From Streptomyces sp. HM190 (GTDB lineage Bacteria > Actinomycetota > Actinomycetes > Streptomycetales > Streptomycetaceae), in contig NZ_CP047318.1 of the NCBI RefSeq assembly GCF_009857135.1, positions 7,192,001 to 7,256,000 on the forward strand: 64,000 nt of DNA, read 5' to 3'. Shown one piece after another: positions 1-8,230 of this stretch (positions within the stretch are counted from its first letter, which is position 1; each line of letters begins with the position of its first letter). The notes beneath the pieces were generated by a model. It did no database searches, was not told where the DNA came from, and worked only from the letters and a program-made list of their open reading frames with translations. The translations under genes and the position numbers were made by a program.

Positions 1-316
1 GTGTGCGCGCCGACAAGGCGTACGCCTCCCGGAAGAACCGCGCTTACCTGCGGCAGCGCAGGATCCGCTGCACCATCCCGGACAAGGCCGACCAGGCCCG
101 CAACCGCAAGAAACGCGGCTCGCGCGGCGGCCGACCGCCGAAGTTCGACCCGCAGGACTACAAGGCTCGGCACGCGGTCGAGTGCGGCATCAACCGCCTC
201 AAAAGGCACCGGGCCGTGGCCACGAGGTACGACAAGCTCGCGGTCCGCTACGAGGCGACCGTCCTCGTAGCGGCCATCAATGAATGGCTGTGACCAGCAC
301 ATTCGATACACGCCCT
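1..316 (+). mobile_element. Right end of an IS5-family insertion sequence
   Basis: Contains the transposase end and a short 3' non-coding end. The boundary near 316 is inferred: minus-strand coding homology to a methyltransferase stops after an EGGRL motif, at a CTAG followed by an IS-like terminus. The other end is outside the window, so the inverted repeat and target duplication cannot be confirmed. Confidence 0.6.
3..293 (+). CDS. IS5-family transposase, C-terminal part (runs off the left edge)
   Basis: The last 96 codons of a DDE transposase are present and the rest lies outside the window. The segment has the basic [11 protein letters not shown] region, then a [21 protein letters not shown] stretch containing the catalytic Glu and the downstream R/K of the DDE domain, and ends in VAAINEWL, typical of IS5-family elements in Streptomyces. 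The element's right end appears to lie about 20 to 25 bp past the stop codon, near position 316, where reading of the neighbouring minus-strand methyltransferase gene is lost. Since it is cut by the window edge, whether the element is intact cannot be judged. Confidence 0.85.
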   Translation: MRADKAYASRKNRAYLRQRRIRCTIPDKADQARNRKKRGSRGGRPPKFDPQDYKARHAVECGINRLKRHRAVATRYDKLAVRYEATVLVAAINEWL

Positions 317-1995
317 AGGCGCCCGCCCTCAGCTACCTGCTCCCGCCAGGAGGGGGAGATGTCCCAGGAGTTGTAGGTGATCACGATTGCGTCGAAGCCG
401 CCGCGCGGTACGAGGTGTGAGGGGGCGCCGAGTGCCGCATCGCCCTGGAACGCGGTGACACGGCCGCTGCCGGCCTCTGTGGTCAACCGCCGGGTGCGGT
501 GTACGACGTAGGGGTCGATGTCGCCGGTGACCACCCTGCCCGTGGGGCCGGCCACATGGGCGATGAGCTCGGCGTTGTAGCCGCCGGATCCCGCCTCGAA
601 CACGATCGCTCCCGGCTTCAGGCACAGGCTTTGGAGCATGTCGGCCTGGAGCCAGGCAGCGGACACCGAACTGGTCGCCTTCCCCGTCTCGTCGCGGCGG
701 GTGACGACGGCCCGGTCGCCGCCGTCGTACGCGGTCTTCAGGGCTTTCTCGGGGACGAAGCGGTGCCGGGGCACCGTGCGCAGCGCCTGCTGTACCGGTT
801 CGGAGGGCGCCCAGCCGCCGTCGATGACTGTCTGGGTCATCTGCTGGCGCAGCCGGACAGCTTCGGCCGGTTCGCCGGGCACGGGCGGCTGGTCGATCGC
901 GAGCGGATAGGAGTGGACCGGTGCAAGGCCAGGAATAACCCCGGGCCAGGTCGCGCCCAGGGCCTGCGCGGCTGGAGCGAACACGGGACCGAGGCAGGCC
1001 ACGGCGTGCAGGTCATGCCACTCCCACCGGTCGAACAGCTGCTGTTCTCGGTTGGCGAGGGTGCCGGACCATGCGGTGATACGGACGACCGCGGTGAGCC
1101 GCGGCACGCCGTGGCTGTCGTCGGCCAGCATCGTGACCACGTGCGCGTCCGAGGCCGAGGCGGTCAGGCCCGTCTCCTCGGCCAGTTCCCGAACCGCCGC
1201 CGCTTCGAAGGACTCCGCACCACTGGTCTTCCCGCCGGGAAGTTCCCACATGCCCCGGCGCGAGCGGCCGAGCAGGACCCGGCCGGCCTCGTCGGCGACG
1301 ACCGCAAGGGCGCCTGTCACAGCCAGACCGGTGGGCGGTCGCTGCCGCTCCACCGCCCGGGTGCCGGTGTGGCACGGGCCGCGCAGGACCAGGACAGCGA
1401 GCTGGTCCGCCTCCAGCCGCTCGACGGTCTCCCAGCCTTCGGCGAGCAGGCGGACCTCGTCCTCGTCGAGGGCGATGTCCCGTCGTTCGGCCGGGGTGTG
1501 CTCGACCACGGGGGTGATGGCCACAAGCGTGCCGCCGGGCCGCAGTCGTTCACCGAGCCCGTGCAGGACGCGGCTGCGATCGCGCAGGAAGGGGTACATC
1601 AGCCGCATGGTGACCAGGTCGTAGCCGTCCTCGTGCAGATCTGCCGGGTCGTCGCGCTCGATGTCCAGGCAGATCCAGCGCACCCGCTCGACGTCGGCGT
1701 GTTCGTCCCGGGCCCGGGCGAGAGCACTGTCGGCGAAGTCGACGGCGTCCACCGTGTAGCCGAGGGAGGAAAGGTAGGCGGCCAGGCTGCCGGTGCCGCA
1801 GCCCACATCGAGCGCCCGTCCGCCGCCATCGGGAACGGGAGCGTGCTCGGCGAGCAGGGCCCGCTCGCGCTCACCGAGTTCCCGGAACCCCTTGCCGTCG
1901 GCATAGTGCTGCTGCCACTGGTCGCGGACGACGTACGCCACGGGCGTGCTCCTCAACTGCTCTTCAGCTGGTGGGTGGTGTGGTGTGCTGGTCAA
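277..1995 (-). CDS. Methyltransferase / Nudix / FxLD-type methyltransferase fusion, 3' end truncated by an IS
   Basis: Three domains are visible in 572 codons. Residues 20-200 form a class I SAM methyltransferase with motif I DVGCGTG at 63-69. Residues 230-345 form a Nudix domain with a canonical box at about 255-277 (GKTSGAE then RELAEETGL). From about 380 there is an isoaspartyl-methyltransferase-like domain ([35 protein letters not shown]). The last domain matches what I recall of the methyltransferases of FxLD-type lanthipeptide systems. The C-terminus breaks off after EGGRL and reads through insertion-sequence DNA to a fortuitous stop, so the last domain is incomplete. The TTG start overlaps the upstream stop (TTGA); GTG at 1941 is an alternative. 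It is the last gene of operon A. Confidence 0.75.
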   Translation of the reverse strand: MTSTPHHPPAEEQLRSTPVAYVVRDQWQQHYADGKGFRELGERERALLAEHAPVPDGGGRALDVGCGTGSLAAYLSSLGYTVDAVDFADSALARARDEHADVERVRWICLDIERDDPADLHEDGYDLVTMRLMYPFLRDRSRVLHGLGERLRPGGTLVAITPVVEHTPAERRDIALDEDEVRLLAEGWETVERLEADQLAVLVLRGPCHTGTRAVERQRPPTGLAVTGALAVVADEAGRVLLGRSRRGMWELPGGKTSGAESFEAAAVRELAEETGLTASASDAHVVTMLADDSHGVPRLTAVVRITAWSGTLANREQQLFDRWEWHDLHAVACLGPVFAPAAQALGATWPGVIPGLAPVHSYPLAIDQPPVPGEPAEAVRLRQQMTQTVIDGGWAPSEPVQQALRTVPRHRFVPEKALKTAYDGGDRAVVTRRDETGKATSSVSAAWLQADMLQSLCLKPGAIVFEAGSGGYNAELIAHVAGPTGRVVTGDIDPYVVHRTRRLTTEAGSGRVTAFQGDAALGAPSHLVPRGGFDAIVITYNSWDISPSWREQVAEGGRLGRVSNVLVTAIH

Positions 1996-3371
1996 AGACG
2001 GTTCGTTGCGCGGAGCCGGGCCAGGGTGCGGCGGCCTCGCTCGACGAGTTCCGGATCGCCGTGGGCGGCGCCGTATTGGATGCCGGAGACGGCATCCAAT
2101 ACGGACAGGACGACCAGGTGCTCTTCTTCGGCGAGGGACAGGGGGCGGCCGTAGCCGGTCATCAGGGCCTCGTGCAGGTCCGGCCGTCCGTGCCAGGCGT
2201 CGGACAAGCGGACGAAGTCCCTGACGGCCGAACCGCCTTCGCTTCTTTCGAAGTCGATCACGTACAAGATGCCCGTCGACTGCTCCCAGCGAAGGTTCCG
2301 CCGCTGGAAGTCACCGTGCGTGGGAACCCTCTCCAGGGCCGGCAGACCAGCGGCCCCCTTTGCGGTGGCACGGATGAACGCCTCGTCCCCGGGCTCCAAG
2401 TAGGCGCGTGCGCCGTCGAGGTGCCGTTCCAGCTTCTCGAGCGGCAGAGAGTCGGGGAGGGGCGGCAGTGCCGGGGCGCTGCGGTGAATGGTTGCCGCGA
2501 GCTGCCCGATGCAGTGGAAGATCCGCCGCTCCTGGTCGGGCGGGTGGACGGCGCCGTGCAGGGAGCGGCCTGGCACCGTGGTGATGACGATGGCCCGCAG
2601 TGATTCGTCGGCGGCCACCAGACGGGGTGCCAGCGGGCCCAGACGGGGAACCCAGCTGCGGTATGCGGCCAACTCGCGCTGGTGGAAGCGGTCGTTCTGG
2701 TGGATCTTGACAAACCACACCCAATCCTCGGCATCGCGTGCCCGCCACACCTGACTGCCCTTGCGTGCCCAGGAGACATCCGTCCAGCCGGTGATCCTGC
2801 CGACCGCCCGCTCGACGAAGTCCCGCACCGCGTCCTCAGGGACCGTGCTGCTTGGACCGGCGTCGGGCACGAGGCGCAGCCGGTCGACGGCCGGGGCGTA
2901 GGCGATGGGATCGCCGGGCTCCTGGAAATGCAGGGCCATCCGGGCTCCGGCCCGGTAGGCGTCCAGCCCGGCCCGGCAGTAGGCCACCATGGGCTGCGGC
3001 AGCGCGTCGAGCGGGAACCAGCCCATGGCGTCGCACCGGTCCGGCTCCATGACGCGGGGGTTGCCGCGCCAGTGCCGGACCTCGAAGAAGAACCCGACGC
3101 GTGCGCCCCCGCCGGGGGAGCGGTGGTGCACGGTGACGGCCGCGAGGATATCAGCGGGGTCGACGATGACGCCGGTCTCCTCGCTGGTCTCCCGCACGAG
3201 CGCGGTGACGACATCCTCTCCGGGGTCGAGGTGACCAGATGGGAGATGCCACAGTCCTGTCGCGTAGACGTCGCCGGCCCGCCGGGACAGGAGCACTTCG
3301 GGGCCGGCCGCGGTATCACGGACCGCGACCAGGTGCACGTCCAGCGGCTCGGTGTGCCGCCCCCCGCTCAC
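1992..3371 (-). CDS. Nudix hydrolase fused to an aminoglycoside-phosphotransferase-type kinase
   Basis: The 459-residue product joins two enzyme families. Residues 10-140 are a Nudix domain with the box GHLDPGE...RETSEETGV at about 46-67. Residues 180-455 are an APH/choline-kinase-like fold with the catalytic loop HGDFQRRN at 352-359 and the metal-binding DFE at 373-375. Nudix enzymes cleave nucleoside diphosphates linked to X; APH-type kinases phosphorylate small-molecule hydroxyls. The substrate is unknown. The GTG start overlaps the stop of the preceding methyltransferase gene and the stop overlaps the next start, so it is translated within the coupled operon. An antibiotic-resistance role is possible but not indicated by anything specific. 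Confidence 0.8.
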   Translation of the reverse strand: MSGGRHTEPLDVHLVAVRDTAAGPEVLLSRRAGDVYATGLWHLPSGHLDPGEDVVTALVRETSEETGVIVDPADILAAVTVHHRSPGGGARVGFFFEVRHWRGNPRVMEPDRCDAMGWFPLDALPQPMVAYCRAGLDAYRAGARMALHFQEPGDPIAYAPAVDRLRLVPDAGPSSTVPEDAVRDFVERAVGRITGWTDVSWARKGSQVWRARDAEDWVWFVKIHQNDRFHQRELAAYRSWVPRLGPLAPRLVAADESLRAIVITTVPGRSLHGAVHPPDQERRIFHCIGQLAATIHRSAPALPPLPDSLPLEKLERHLDGARAYLEPGDEAFIRATAKGAAGLPALERVPTHGDFQRRNLRWEQSTGILYVIDFERSEGGSAVRDFVRLSDAWHGRPDLHEALMTGYGRPLSLAEEEHLVVLSVLDAVSGIQYGAAHGDPELVERGRRTLARLRATNRL

Positions 3372-4204
3372 CGGTCACCGCCGGGGCGGCGCGCGAGCAG
3401 CATGGTGAACACGGCGTCCTCGACGAGCGGTTCGCCTCGGGCGTGTTCCTCCAGCAGCAAGTGGGCCTCCTGCTCGAACCGTGCGTGCTGATCGCCGAAG
3501 AGCGCCGGGCGGGCGAAGCTCGTGCTGCGTAGATAACCGACCACGGCTGCGGGTGTCCACGTGCGGCGGACCGGGATCCGGTGCTCGCTGACGTCGCTGA
3601 ACGCGGACTCGGCGAGGTCGTCCTCGTAGCGGCGCCCCGGCTCGGTGTACGCCCCAGCGGTGCCGGCCCGCCGCTCGGGGCCGAGGTAGGACTGGATGAG
3701 CCGCTGCAGATCTGCCGTCCACTGCGCTTGGTAGGTCCAGAGGCTGCCATCCCCCATGATCGCCACGCCGGCCCCGGGAGCGGTGACGCGGTCGGCCATC
3801 GTGAGGACCGCGGGGCGGGGCATCCAGTGAAACGCCCGCGCGCAGGTGACCAGGTCCGCTCGGTAGCCGTCGAACGGCGGCGTGAAGTCCTCGGCCCGCA
3901 CGCAGTGGAAGCCAGCGGGACTGTCACCCAGGAGCGGGGCGAGGGTTTCAGTGGCCTCGCGGAGCATCCCTGCGTCCGGATCCACTAGGTCCAGGCGGGC
4001 CACATGGGCAAGAGCGGGGAGCAGCGCAGCTGCAACCTGCCCGGTCCCGGAGCCGAGATCGAGCACGACAGGCCGCGCGACACCTCTCACTGTGCCGGCG
4101 AGTAGGCGGACCGCTTCGGACGGGATGCCCGGCCGGTATCGGGCGTAGTCGGCCGCCGCAGAGGCGAACAGGTCCCTGGACTCTTCTTCCGGGCGGCCCC
4201 TCAT
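3368..4204 (-). CDS. Class I SAM-dependent methyltransferase
   Basis: A 278-residue protein with a Rossmann methyltransferase core: motif I VLDLGSGTGQ near residues 48-57, then DLVDPDAGML (motif II acidic loop), and CARAFHWM, which is common in the UbiE/COQ5-like and Methyltransf_11 groups. The chosen ATG at 4204 overlaps the stop of the HIT gene (ATGA). A much longer frame upstream is only antisense-like read-through. The methyl acceptor is unknown; being one of three methyltransferases in operon A suggests tailoring of a common product. Confidence 0.8.
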   Translation of the reverse strand: MRGRPEEESRDLFASAAADYARYRPGIPSEAVRLLAGTVRGVARPVVLDLGSGTGQVAAALLPALAHVARLDLVDPDAGMLREATETLAPLLGDSPAGFHCVRAEDFTPPFDGYRADLVTCARAFHWMPRPAVLTMADRVTAPGAGVAIMGDGSLWTYQAQWTADLQRLIQSYLGPERRAGTAGAYTEPGRRYEDDLAESAFSDVSEHRIPVRRTWTPAAVVGYLRSTSFARPALFGDQHARFEQEAHLLLEEHARGEPLVEDAVFTMLLARRPGGDR

Positions 4205-4734
4205 GCCTGCTCCAGCAGCGCACGCAGTGCGGCGGCGTCCGCCTGGAGCTGTGCCTCGTCCTGGCGGTTTGTGTCTAGGGCCGTCCACGGGAGCGGCCCG
4301 CCTGGCGCCGGGTCGGCGTGGTCGGCGTAGCGGGGAACGATGTGGGTGTGGAGGTGGGGCACCACGTTGCCGAGGGTGGAGTAGTTCATCTTCATCGGCT
4401 GGTAGAACGCCGTCAGGGCCTTGCCGAGCGTGAGGGTGTCGGCCCAGTACGCGGCGGCGTGGGCGTCTGAGAGGTCGGTGGGCTCGGCGACGTGCGGTGC
4501 GCCGCGGTGAATGAGTACGCAGTAGCCCCGGACCTGGCCCGAGCGCCACAGGTAGGCGTTGGCCACTTCGCCCTGGTGGAGCAGGATGCCCCAGCCGATG
4601 TCTTCGGCGGCGAAGTCGTTGTCACACATGGGGCAGCCCTGGCCGTCGCGGTGGCGGAGGAATTCCTCGGACCACCCGGCCGGTCGACTGGGGCCGTCGG
4701 CGGGCGGGGGAACGGGTTGCCGTTGCTGGGTCAT
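4201..4734 (-). CDS. HIT-family hydrolase
   Basis: A 177-residue protein with the histidine triad HLHTHIVPR at about 127-135 and an N-terminal CPMC pair that may bind zinc. HIT proteins hydrolyse nucleotidyl phosphoramidates, dinucleoside polyphosphates or adenylated acceptors. The ATG at 4734 overlaps the upstream stop; a frame extending to 4926 lacks family similarity. In an operon with Nudix enzymes and methyltransferases it may remove nucleotidyl groups from an intermediate or protect the host. HIT phosphoramidases are known to give resistance to microcin-C-type aminoacyl adenylates, but the link here is only contextual. Confidence 0.85.
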   Translation of the reverse strand: MTQQRQPVPPPADGPSRPAGWSEEFLRHRDGQGCPMCDNDFAAEDIGWGILLHQGEVANAYLWRSGQVRGYCVLIHRGAPHVAEPTDLSDAHAAAYWADTLTLGKALTAFYQPMKMNYSTLGNVVPHLHTHIVPRYADHADPAPGGPLPWTALDTNRQDEAQLQADAAALRALLEQA

Positions 4735-6158
4735 GGACAACTCCCGAGCGATGGAGACGTCTGGTGGGGGACGGCGGCGAGCGGGGGCAGCGTCCAGGTG
4801 AGGGCCATCCGGCCGGGACCGGAGGCGACGCGCTGCGGGTCCCCGCCGTCCGGAATATCGACCCGGTACGTGTCCGGACGGCCCGCCCGCTCCCAAGCGT
4901 CGTGGACGTTTTCGAGTTCGGCCCACACATCACGCGGCCCGTGCACGCGGACCGTGCCGTCGCCGGGGCCGGCCACCGCCCAGGAATCCTCCTCCGGGGC
5001 GACGATGGTCATCGTGTCGGCCTGGAAATCCCTGACCAAGCCCGGTGCCAGGTACGCGGCGGCGATCCAGAAGCCGTGGGCGTCATCGTCGGGCGGCGCG
5101 AGCCGGGTTGGGCGCGGTCGGCCGGGGTCGGCCTTGACCTTGGGCCGGTGGGTCACGGCGGTGAGCCACTCGTAGCCGAGCAAGGGCCGGTGGCCGCGCG
5201 GCCTGCCCGTCAGCACCGCCTGAAGCCTGCCCTTCATCGTGCGGGTGGCGCGCATCTGGCCTGGCCAGCTGGGCGTTCTGGTCACGAGCGTGGTCAGCAG
5301 CGTTCCGCCGGGGGCGAGCTGCTCCACCCAAGCCAGCGGGATGCAGGGCACGCCGATGCCGGAATGGATCCGGTCATACGGTGCCCCGGTGGTGTGTCCG
5401 TTGAGCGCGTCACCTTCGACGACCGTCGCTTCCAGCCCGAGCCGGTCCAGGTTCCGCTGGGCGAACACGCTCATGTGCGGATCGCGTTCGACCCCGGTGG
5501 CACGGCCAGGGCCCGTGATGGCAGCGGCGAGCGCCAGGGAGATCCCGGGACCTGAACCAAGGTCCAGGAACCGCTGCCCGCAGTCCAGTTGGAGGCATTG
5601 CAACACCTCGACGGTGGCAGGGGCGTAGGTGCTCATGGAGGTCATGTGGCCGCCGGTCACCGGTCCCCGGCGAAGGGCGTCCAGCGGCTCGCCGTCGCGC
5701 TGGAGCAGGATGGAGTCGCCGCTGTGGACGAGGTCGAGCCACTCCGGCTGGTCGTCGGGGTGCGAGCCGTCGAGGAGCCGCCAGTCGATCGGATCCGCGC
5801 CTGGGCCGCTGAGCCGGACGTACGCGTGGGGGAGAAGCACTTCCCGCCGCACACGCAGGAGGGCATCGCGCAGCCGCGGGTCGGTCAGCACGCCGTCGGC
5901 GACGAGGCGGTCGACCATCGCGGTGCGGGCGGCGGCCGTTGCGGCGAACAGGTCGGCGGGCATCCTCGGACGCTGGGACGTGCTCGATGCAGAACCCTCT
6001 CCTTGTTCCTGACCGGTTGGCCCTGCGGCAGTCCTTGTAGTGCTTGCACCGGGGGGTGCGGGTGTGTCCAGGATCTCGGCGCGGTGCTTGCAAGAGGAGT
6101 CCGGCTGTTGGACGGCTTCAGCACCAGGCCGGTGCGTGTCCATCTCCGGGGCGCTCAC
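4731..6158 (-). CDS. Protein-L-isoaspartate O-methyltransferase-like enzyme
   Basis: About 475 residues from a GTG at 6158 that overlaps the Nudix stop. After a roughly 65-residue low-complexity N-terminus, the protein shows RTAMVDRLVADGVL and LRDALLRVRREVLLPHAYV, as in PCMT-type proteins, a Ser/Thr-rich GGHMTSMSTYAP segment and motif I FLDLGSGPGISLALAAA, followed by GVERDPHM and an acidic GDALNG loop. A C-terminal extension of about 180 residues is not recognised. PCMT relatives repair isoaspartate, but in peptide natural-product clusters they esterify Asp side chains, sometimes giving aspartimides. The conserved Asp of the operon's leader-like peptides is a conceivable target; this is inference. 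Confidence 0.7.
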   Translation of the reverse strand: MSAPEMDTHRPGAEAVQQPDSSCKHRAEILDTPAPPGASTTRTAAGPTGQEQGEGSASSTSQRPRMPADLFAATAAARTAMVDRLVADGVLTDPRLRDALLRVRREVLLPHAYVRLSGPGADPIDWRLLDGSHPDDQPEWLDLVHSGDSILLQRDGEPLDALRRGPVTGGHMTSMSTYAPATVEVLQCLQLDCGQRFLDLGSGPGISLALAAAITGPGRATGVERDPHMSVFAQRNLDRLGLEATVVEGDALNGHTTGAPYDRIHSGIGVPCIPLAWVEQLAPGGTLLTTLVTRTPSWPGQMRATRTMKGRLQAVLTGRPRGHRPLLGYEWLTAVTHRPKVKADPGRPRPTRLAPPDDDAHGFWIAAAYLAPGLVRDFQADTMTIVAPEEDSWAVAGPGDGTVRVHGPRDVWAELENVHDAWERAGRPDTYRVDIPDGGDPQRVASGPGRMALTWTLPPLAAVPHQTSPSLGSCP

Positions 6159-6604
6159 TTTTGCCGCTCCCAACCGATCTCGGTATACAGCCGGCCGGCA
6201 CGAATCCCCTCGATGGCCGCTCGGGTGTAGGGAACGGTCGGCTCCGGCAGACGGTCGGCAGGCCACCAGGTCCAACGGAGGCACTTGTCCGGCTCCAGTA
6301 CGTTGGGCTCGCCCGCCCATCGGCTGGGCTGGAAGAACAGTTGAACGCGCGGTACGGCGTCCTCGTGGTCGAGGAGGTGCACCGTATGCACGAGGGTGAG
6401 GTCCTCCTCGGCGACGACCAGCTTCGCCTCCTCCATCGCCTCCCGTGCGACGCAGCTCCGGGCCGGTTCTCGTTCCACATGGCCTGCGAGCACATGCCAC
6501 TGGCCGCCCGCGTATGCCGAATCCGGGTGCCGCTGCCCGAGCAGCACCATGCCGTCCCGCTCCAGGTACAGGTGGCCGCCGATCACATTCAGTTCCGCGC
6601 TCAC
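6155..6604 (-). CDS. Nudix-domain protein with a degenerate box
   Basis: A 149-residue single-domain Nudix protein. The box reads GHVEREPARSCVAREAMEEAKL: one residue is missing between the first Gly and first Glu, and the Gly after the EE pair is Lys, so only part of the consensus GX5EX7REUXEEXGU is kept. Surrounding features (LGQRHPDSAYAGGQWHVLAGH, VQLFFQPSRW, FEVRHW-like strand, KCLRWTWWP) still fit the family. GTG start overlaps the MFS stop. It may be catalytically altered or act as a binding protein. Confidence 0.75.
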   Translation of the reverse strand: MSAELNVIGGHLYLERDGMVLLGQRHPDSAYAGGQWHVLAGHVEREPARSCVAREAMEEAKLVVAEEDLTLVHTVHLLDHEDAVPRVQLFFQPSRWAGEPNVLEPDKCLRWTWWPADRLPEPTVPYTRAAIEGIRAGRLYTEIGWERQK

Positions 6605-7992
6605 GCCGTACCACCTCCGCCCACCGCGGGATTGCGCTGTCCGTCGCCGGCGGGGGCGGCGCCGGGTGAAGGTGAGGGGGAGGGGACGGGTGGTTGCATG
6701 AGTGGATCTCCTGGAGGGGAGGGGACGGGCTTGGCTCCGGGCATCTGGCGGAGGCCGCGTAGTGGGGAGCGGTAGAGGACCATGAGGGGGACGAGGAGCA
6801 GGCAGGTGCCGACGATCAGGGTGGGCCGTACGCCGATCCGTGTCCCGAGGCCGCCAGCGACCAGGGCGGCCACCGGCCGGGCGCCTGAGGTGAGCCAGGT
6901 GCTCACGGCCTGCATGCGGGCCTGCATGTCATCGGCGGTGACGACCTGACGAATGGAGCGCTGGGTGGTTCCCGCCGCCGCGGCGCAGGCCAGCTGGAGA
7001 AACAGGGCGGCGCCGATGCCGGTCTGCCAGGCCGGGGCTGGGGAAGCGAGCAGCAGCGGGATCTGGGTGAGCGGGGTGAGCGCGAGCGCGACGAGCATCA
7101 TCGGCCCGGGCCCGTACCGTCGCGCGAGGGCTGGCGCGGCAAGCGCTCCTGCTGCCGCGCCGAGGGCTCCCAGCCCCAGGACCACGCCGAAGGCGGTCGG
7201 GCTCATCGAAAGGGACTTGAGCAGGTACAGGGCCCACAGGGTGTTGAGGAGTGCCAGGGCGGCCGAGGTAGTCGCGTTGACCAGGGTCAGCGTACGCAGC
7301 CGGTGGTCACGGCTTACGTACCGCAGGCCCTCACCGATCTCGGTGTGCAGACGGTCGCTTCCTGCTCGCGCCCGGGCGGTCTCGCGAGTCTGGATGCGGG
7401 CGGTGCACCAGGCGCTGACGAGGTAGGAGCCGACGTCACCGAGCAGTGCCCGGGCCGGTCCGAGGAGCGCGGTCAGGGCGGCGCCGAGGTTGCTGCCGGC
7501 GGTGGCGGCGACGGCGAACAGGGCGCCGATACGGCTGTTGCTCCGTTGGATCAGGGACCGGTCGACCAAGCCGGGCAGGAGACTGATCGCTGCGGCATCA
7601 TGCAGCACCCCTGCCGCACCCTGCACCGCAGCGACCACCATGAGCTGAGCCAGGGACAGCCTGTCCAGCGCCGCCGCTGCGGGCACGCTGGCCAGCGCGG
7701 CGGCACTGACCAGATCTCCGGTGATCATCTGCTTCCGCTTGGAGTACCGGTCGGCCAGCGCTCCGGCGTGCAGCGCCAGAAGGGCGGGCGGGAGTTGGCC
7801 CATGAACGTGATCCAGGCAACCTGGGCAGGGCTGGCATCCAGGACGAGAACGGCCAGCACGGGCAGGACCATCGCGCTGATCGAGCTGCCGGCCACACTG
7901 GCGGCCTGGCCGGTCAGGTACCGACGGAAGTCCTGGTGCCGCCACAGCGACGTCCGCCCGGCCGACGAGACGGGGTCACACGAGGAGGACAT
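6601..7992 (-). CDS. MFS transporter
   Basis: The 463-residue product has about twelve hydrophobic segments and the MFS signature ADRYSKRKQMITGD between helices 2 and 3. It resembles the enterobactin-exporter-like MFS_3 group (RHQDFRRYLTGQAAS at the start). A likely substrate is the product of the operon or a toxic intermediate. The C-terminal tail is Pro/Gly-rich and cytoplasmic. ATG start at 7992 lies inside the end of the preceding small ORF; its ribosome site is a GAGGGGG run just upstream. Confidence 0.85.
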   Translation of the reverse strand: MSSSCDPVSSAGRTSLWRHQDFRRYLTGQAASVAGSSISAMVLPVLAVLVLDASPAQVAWITFMGQLPPALLALHAGALADRYSKRKQMITGDLVSAAALASVPAAAALDRLSLAQLMVVAAVQGAAGVLHDAAAISLLPGLVDRSLIQRSNSRIGALFAVAATAGSNLGAALTALLGPARALLGDVGSYLVSAWCTARIQTRETARARAGSDRLHTEIGEGLRYVSRDHRLRTLTLVNATTSAALALLNTLWALYLLKSLSMSPTAFGVVLGLGALGAAAGALAAPALARRYGPGPMMLVALALTPLTQIPLLLASPAPAWQTGIGAALFLQLACAAAAGTTQRSIRQVVTADDMQARMQAVSTWLTSGARPVAALVAGGLGTRIGVRPTLIVGTCLLLVPLMVLYRSPLRGLRQMPGAKPVPSPPGDPLMQPPVPSPSPSPGAAPAGDGQRNPAVGGGGTA

Positions 7993-8230
7993 GACCTACC
8001 CCCTCGGCTCCCGTCGGGCGCACGCCCGGCACGACCGTGGATGCGTGATCGTGTTGCTCGGGCATCCCATGCACCGCGGTGTCCACGGCCGGGGCGCTGG
8101 CGCCGCGGAGCAGAAACCCCTTCCGCCGCAGAAGGGGAGCGTCACATGGATGGGGGCCGTTCAGCACATCGGCATCCGGACGGGTCAGCATGGCGGTGAG
8201 CACGATGCTCTTCCGCGGGCGTGTGCTCAT
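7976..8230 (-). CDS. Small ORF of unknown function between the two transporters
   Basis: An 84-codon frame whose ATG overlaps the stop of the ABC transporter gene (ATGA) and whose end overlaps the MFS start by 17 bp. The product has one Cys, no membrane segment and a His/Pro-rich C-terminal half. Overlap at both ends fits the operon's style, but the frame also covers a CCCCTTC/GAAGGGG hairpin (about 8116-8136), so the stretch could simply be an intergenic spacer. I recognise no family. Confidence 0.35.
   Translation of the reverse strand: MSTRPRKSIVLTAMLTRPDADVLNGPHPCDAPLLRRKGFLLRGASAPAVDTAVHGMPEQHDHASTVVPGVRPTGAEGVGHVLLV

Noticed and set aside
499-2154. Long plus-strand frame opposite the methyltransferase fusion
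   Set aside because: Antisense shadow of a gene with three recognisable domains; its translation has no family features.
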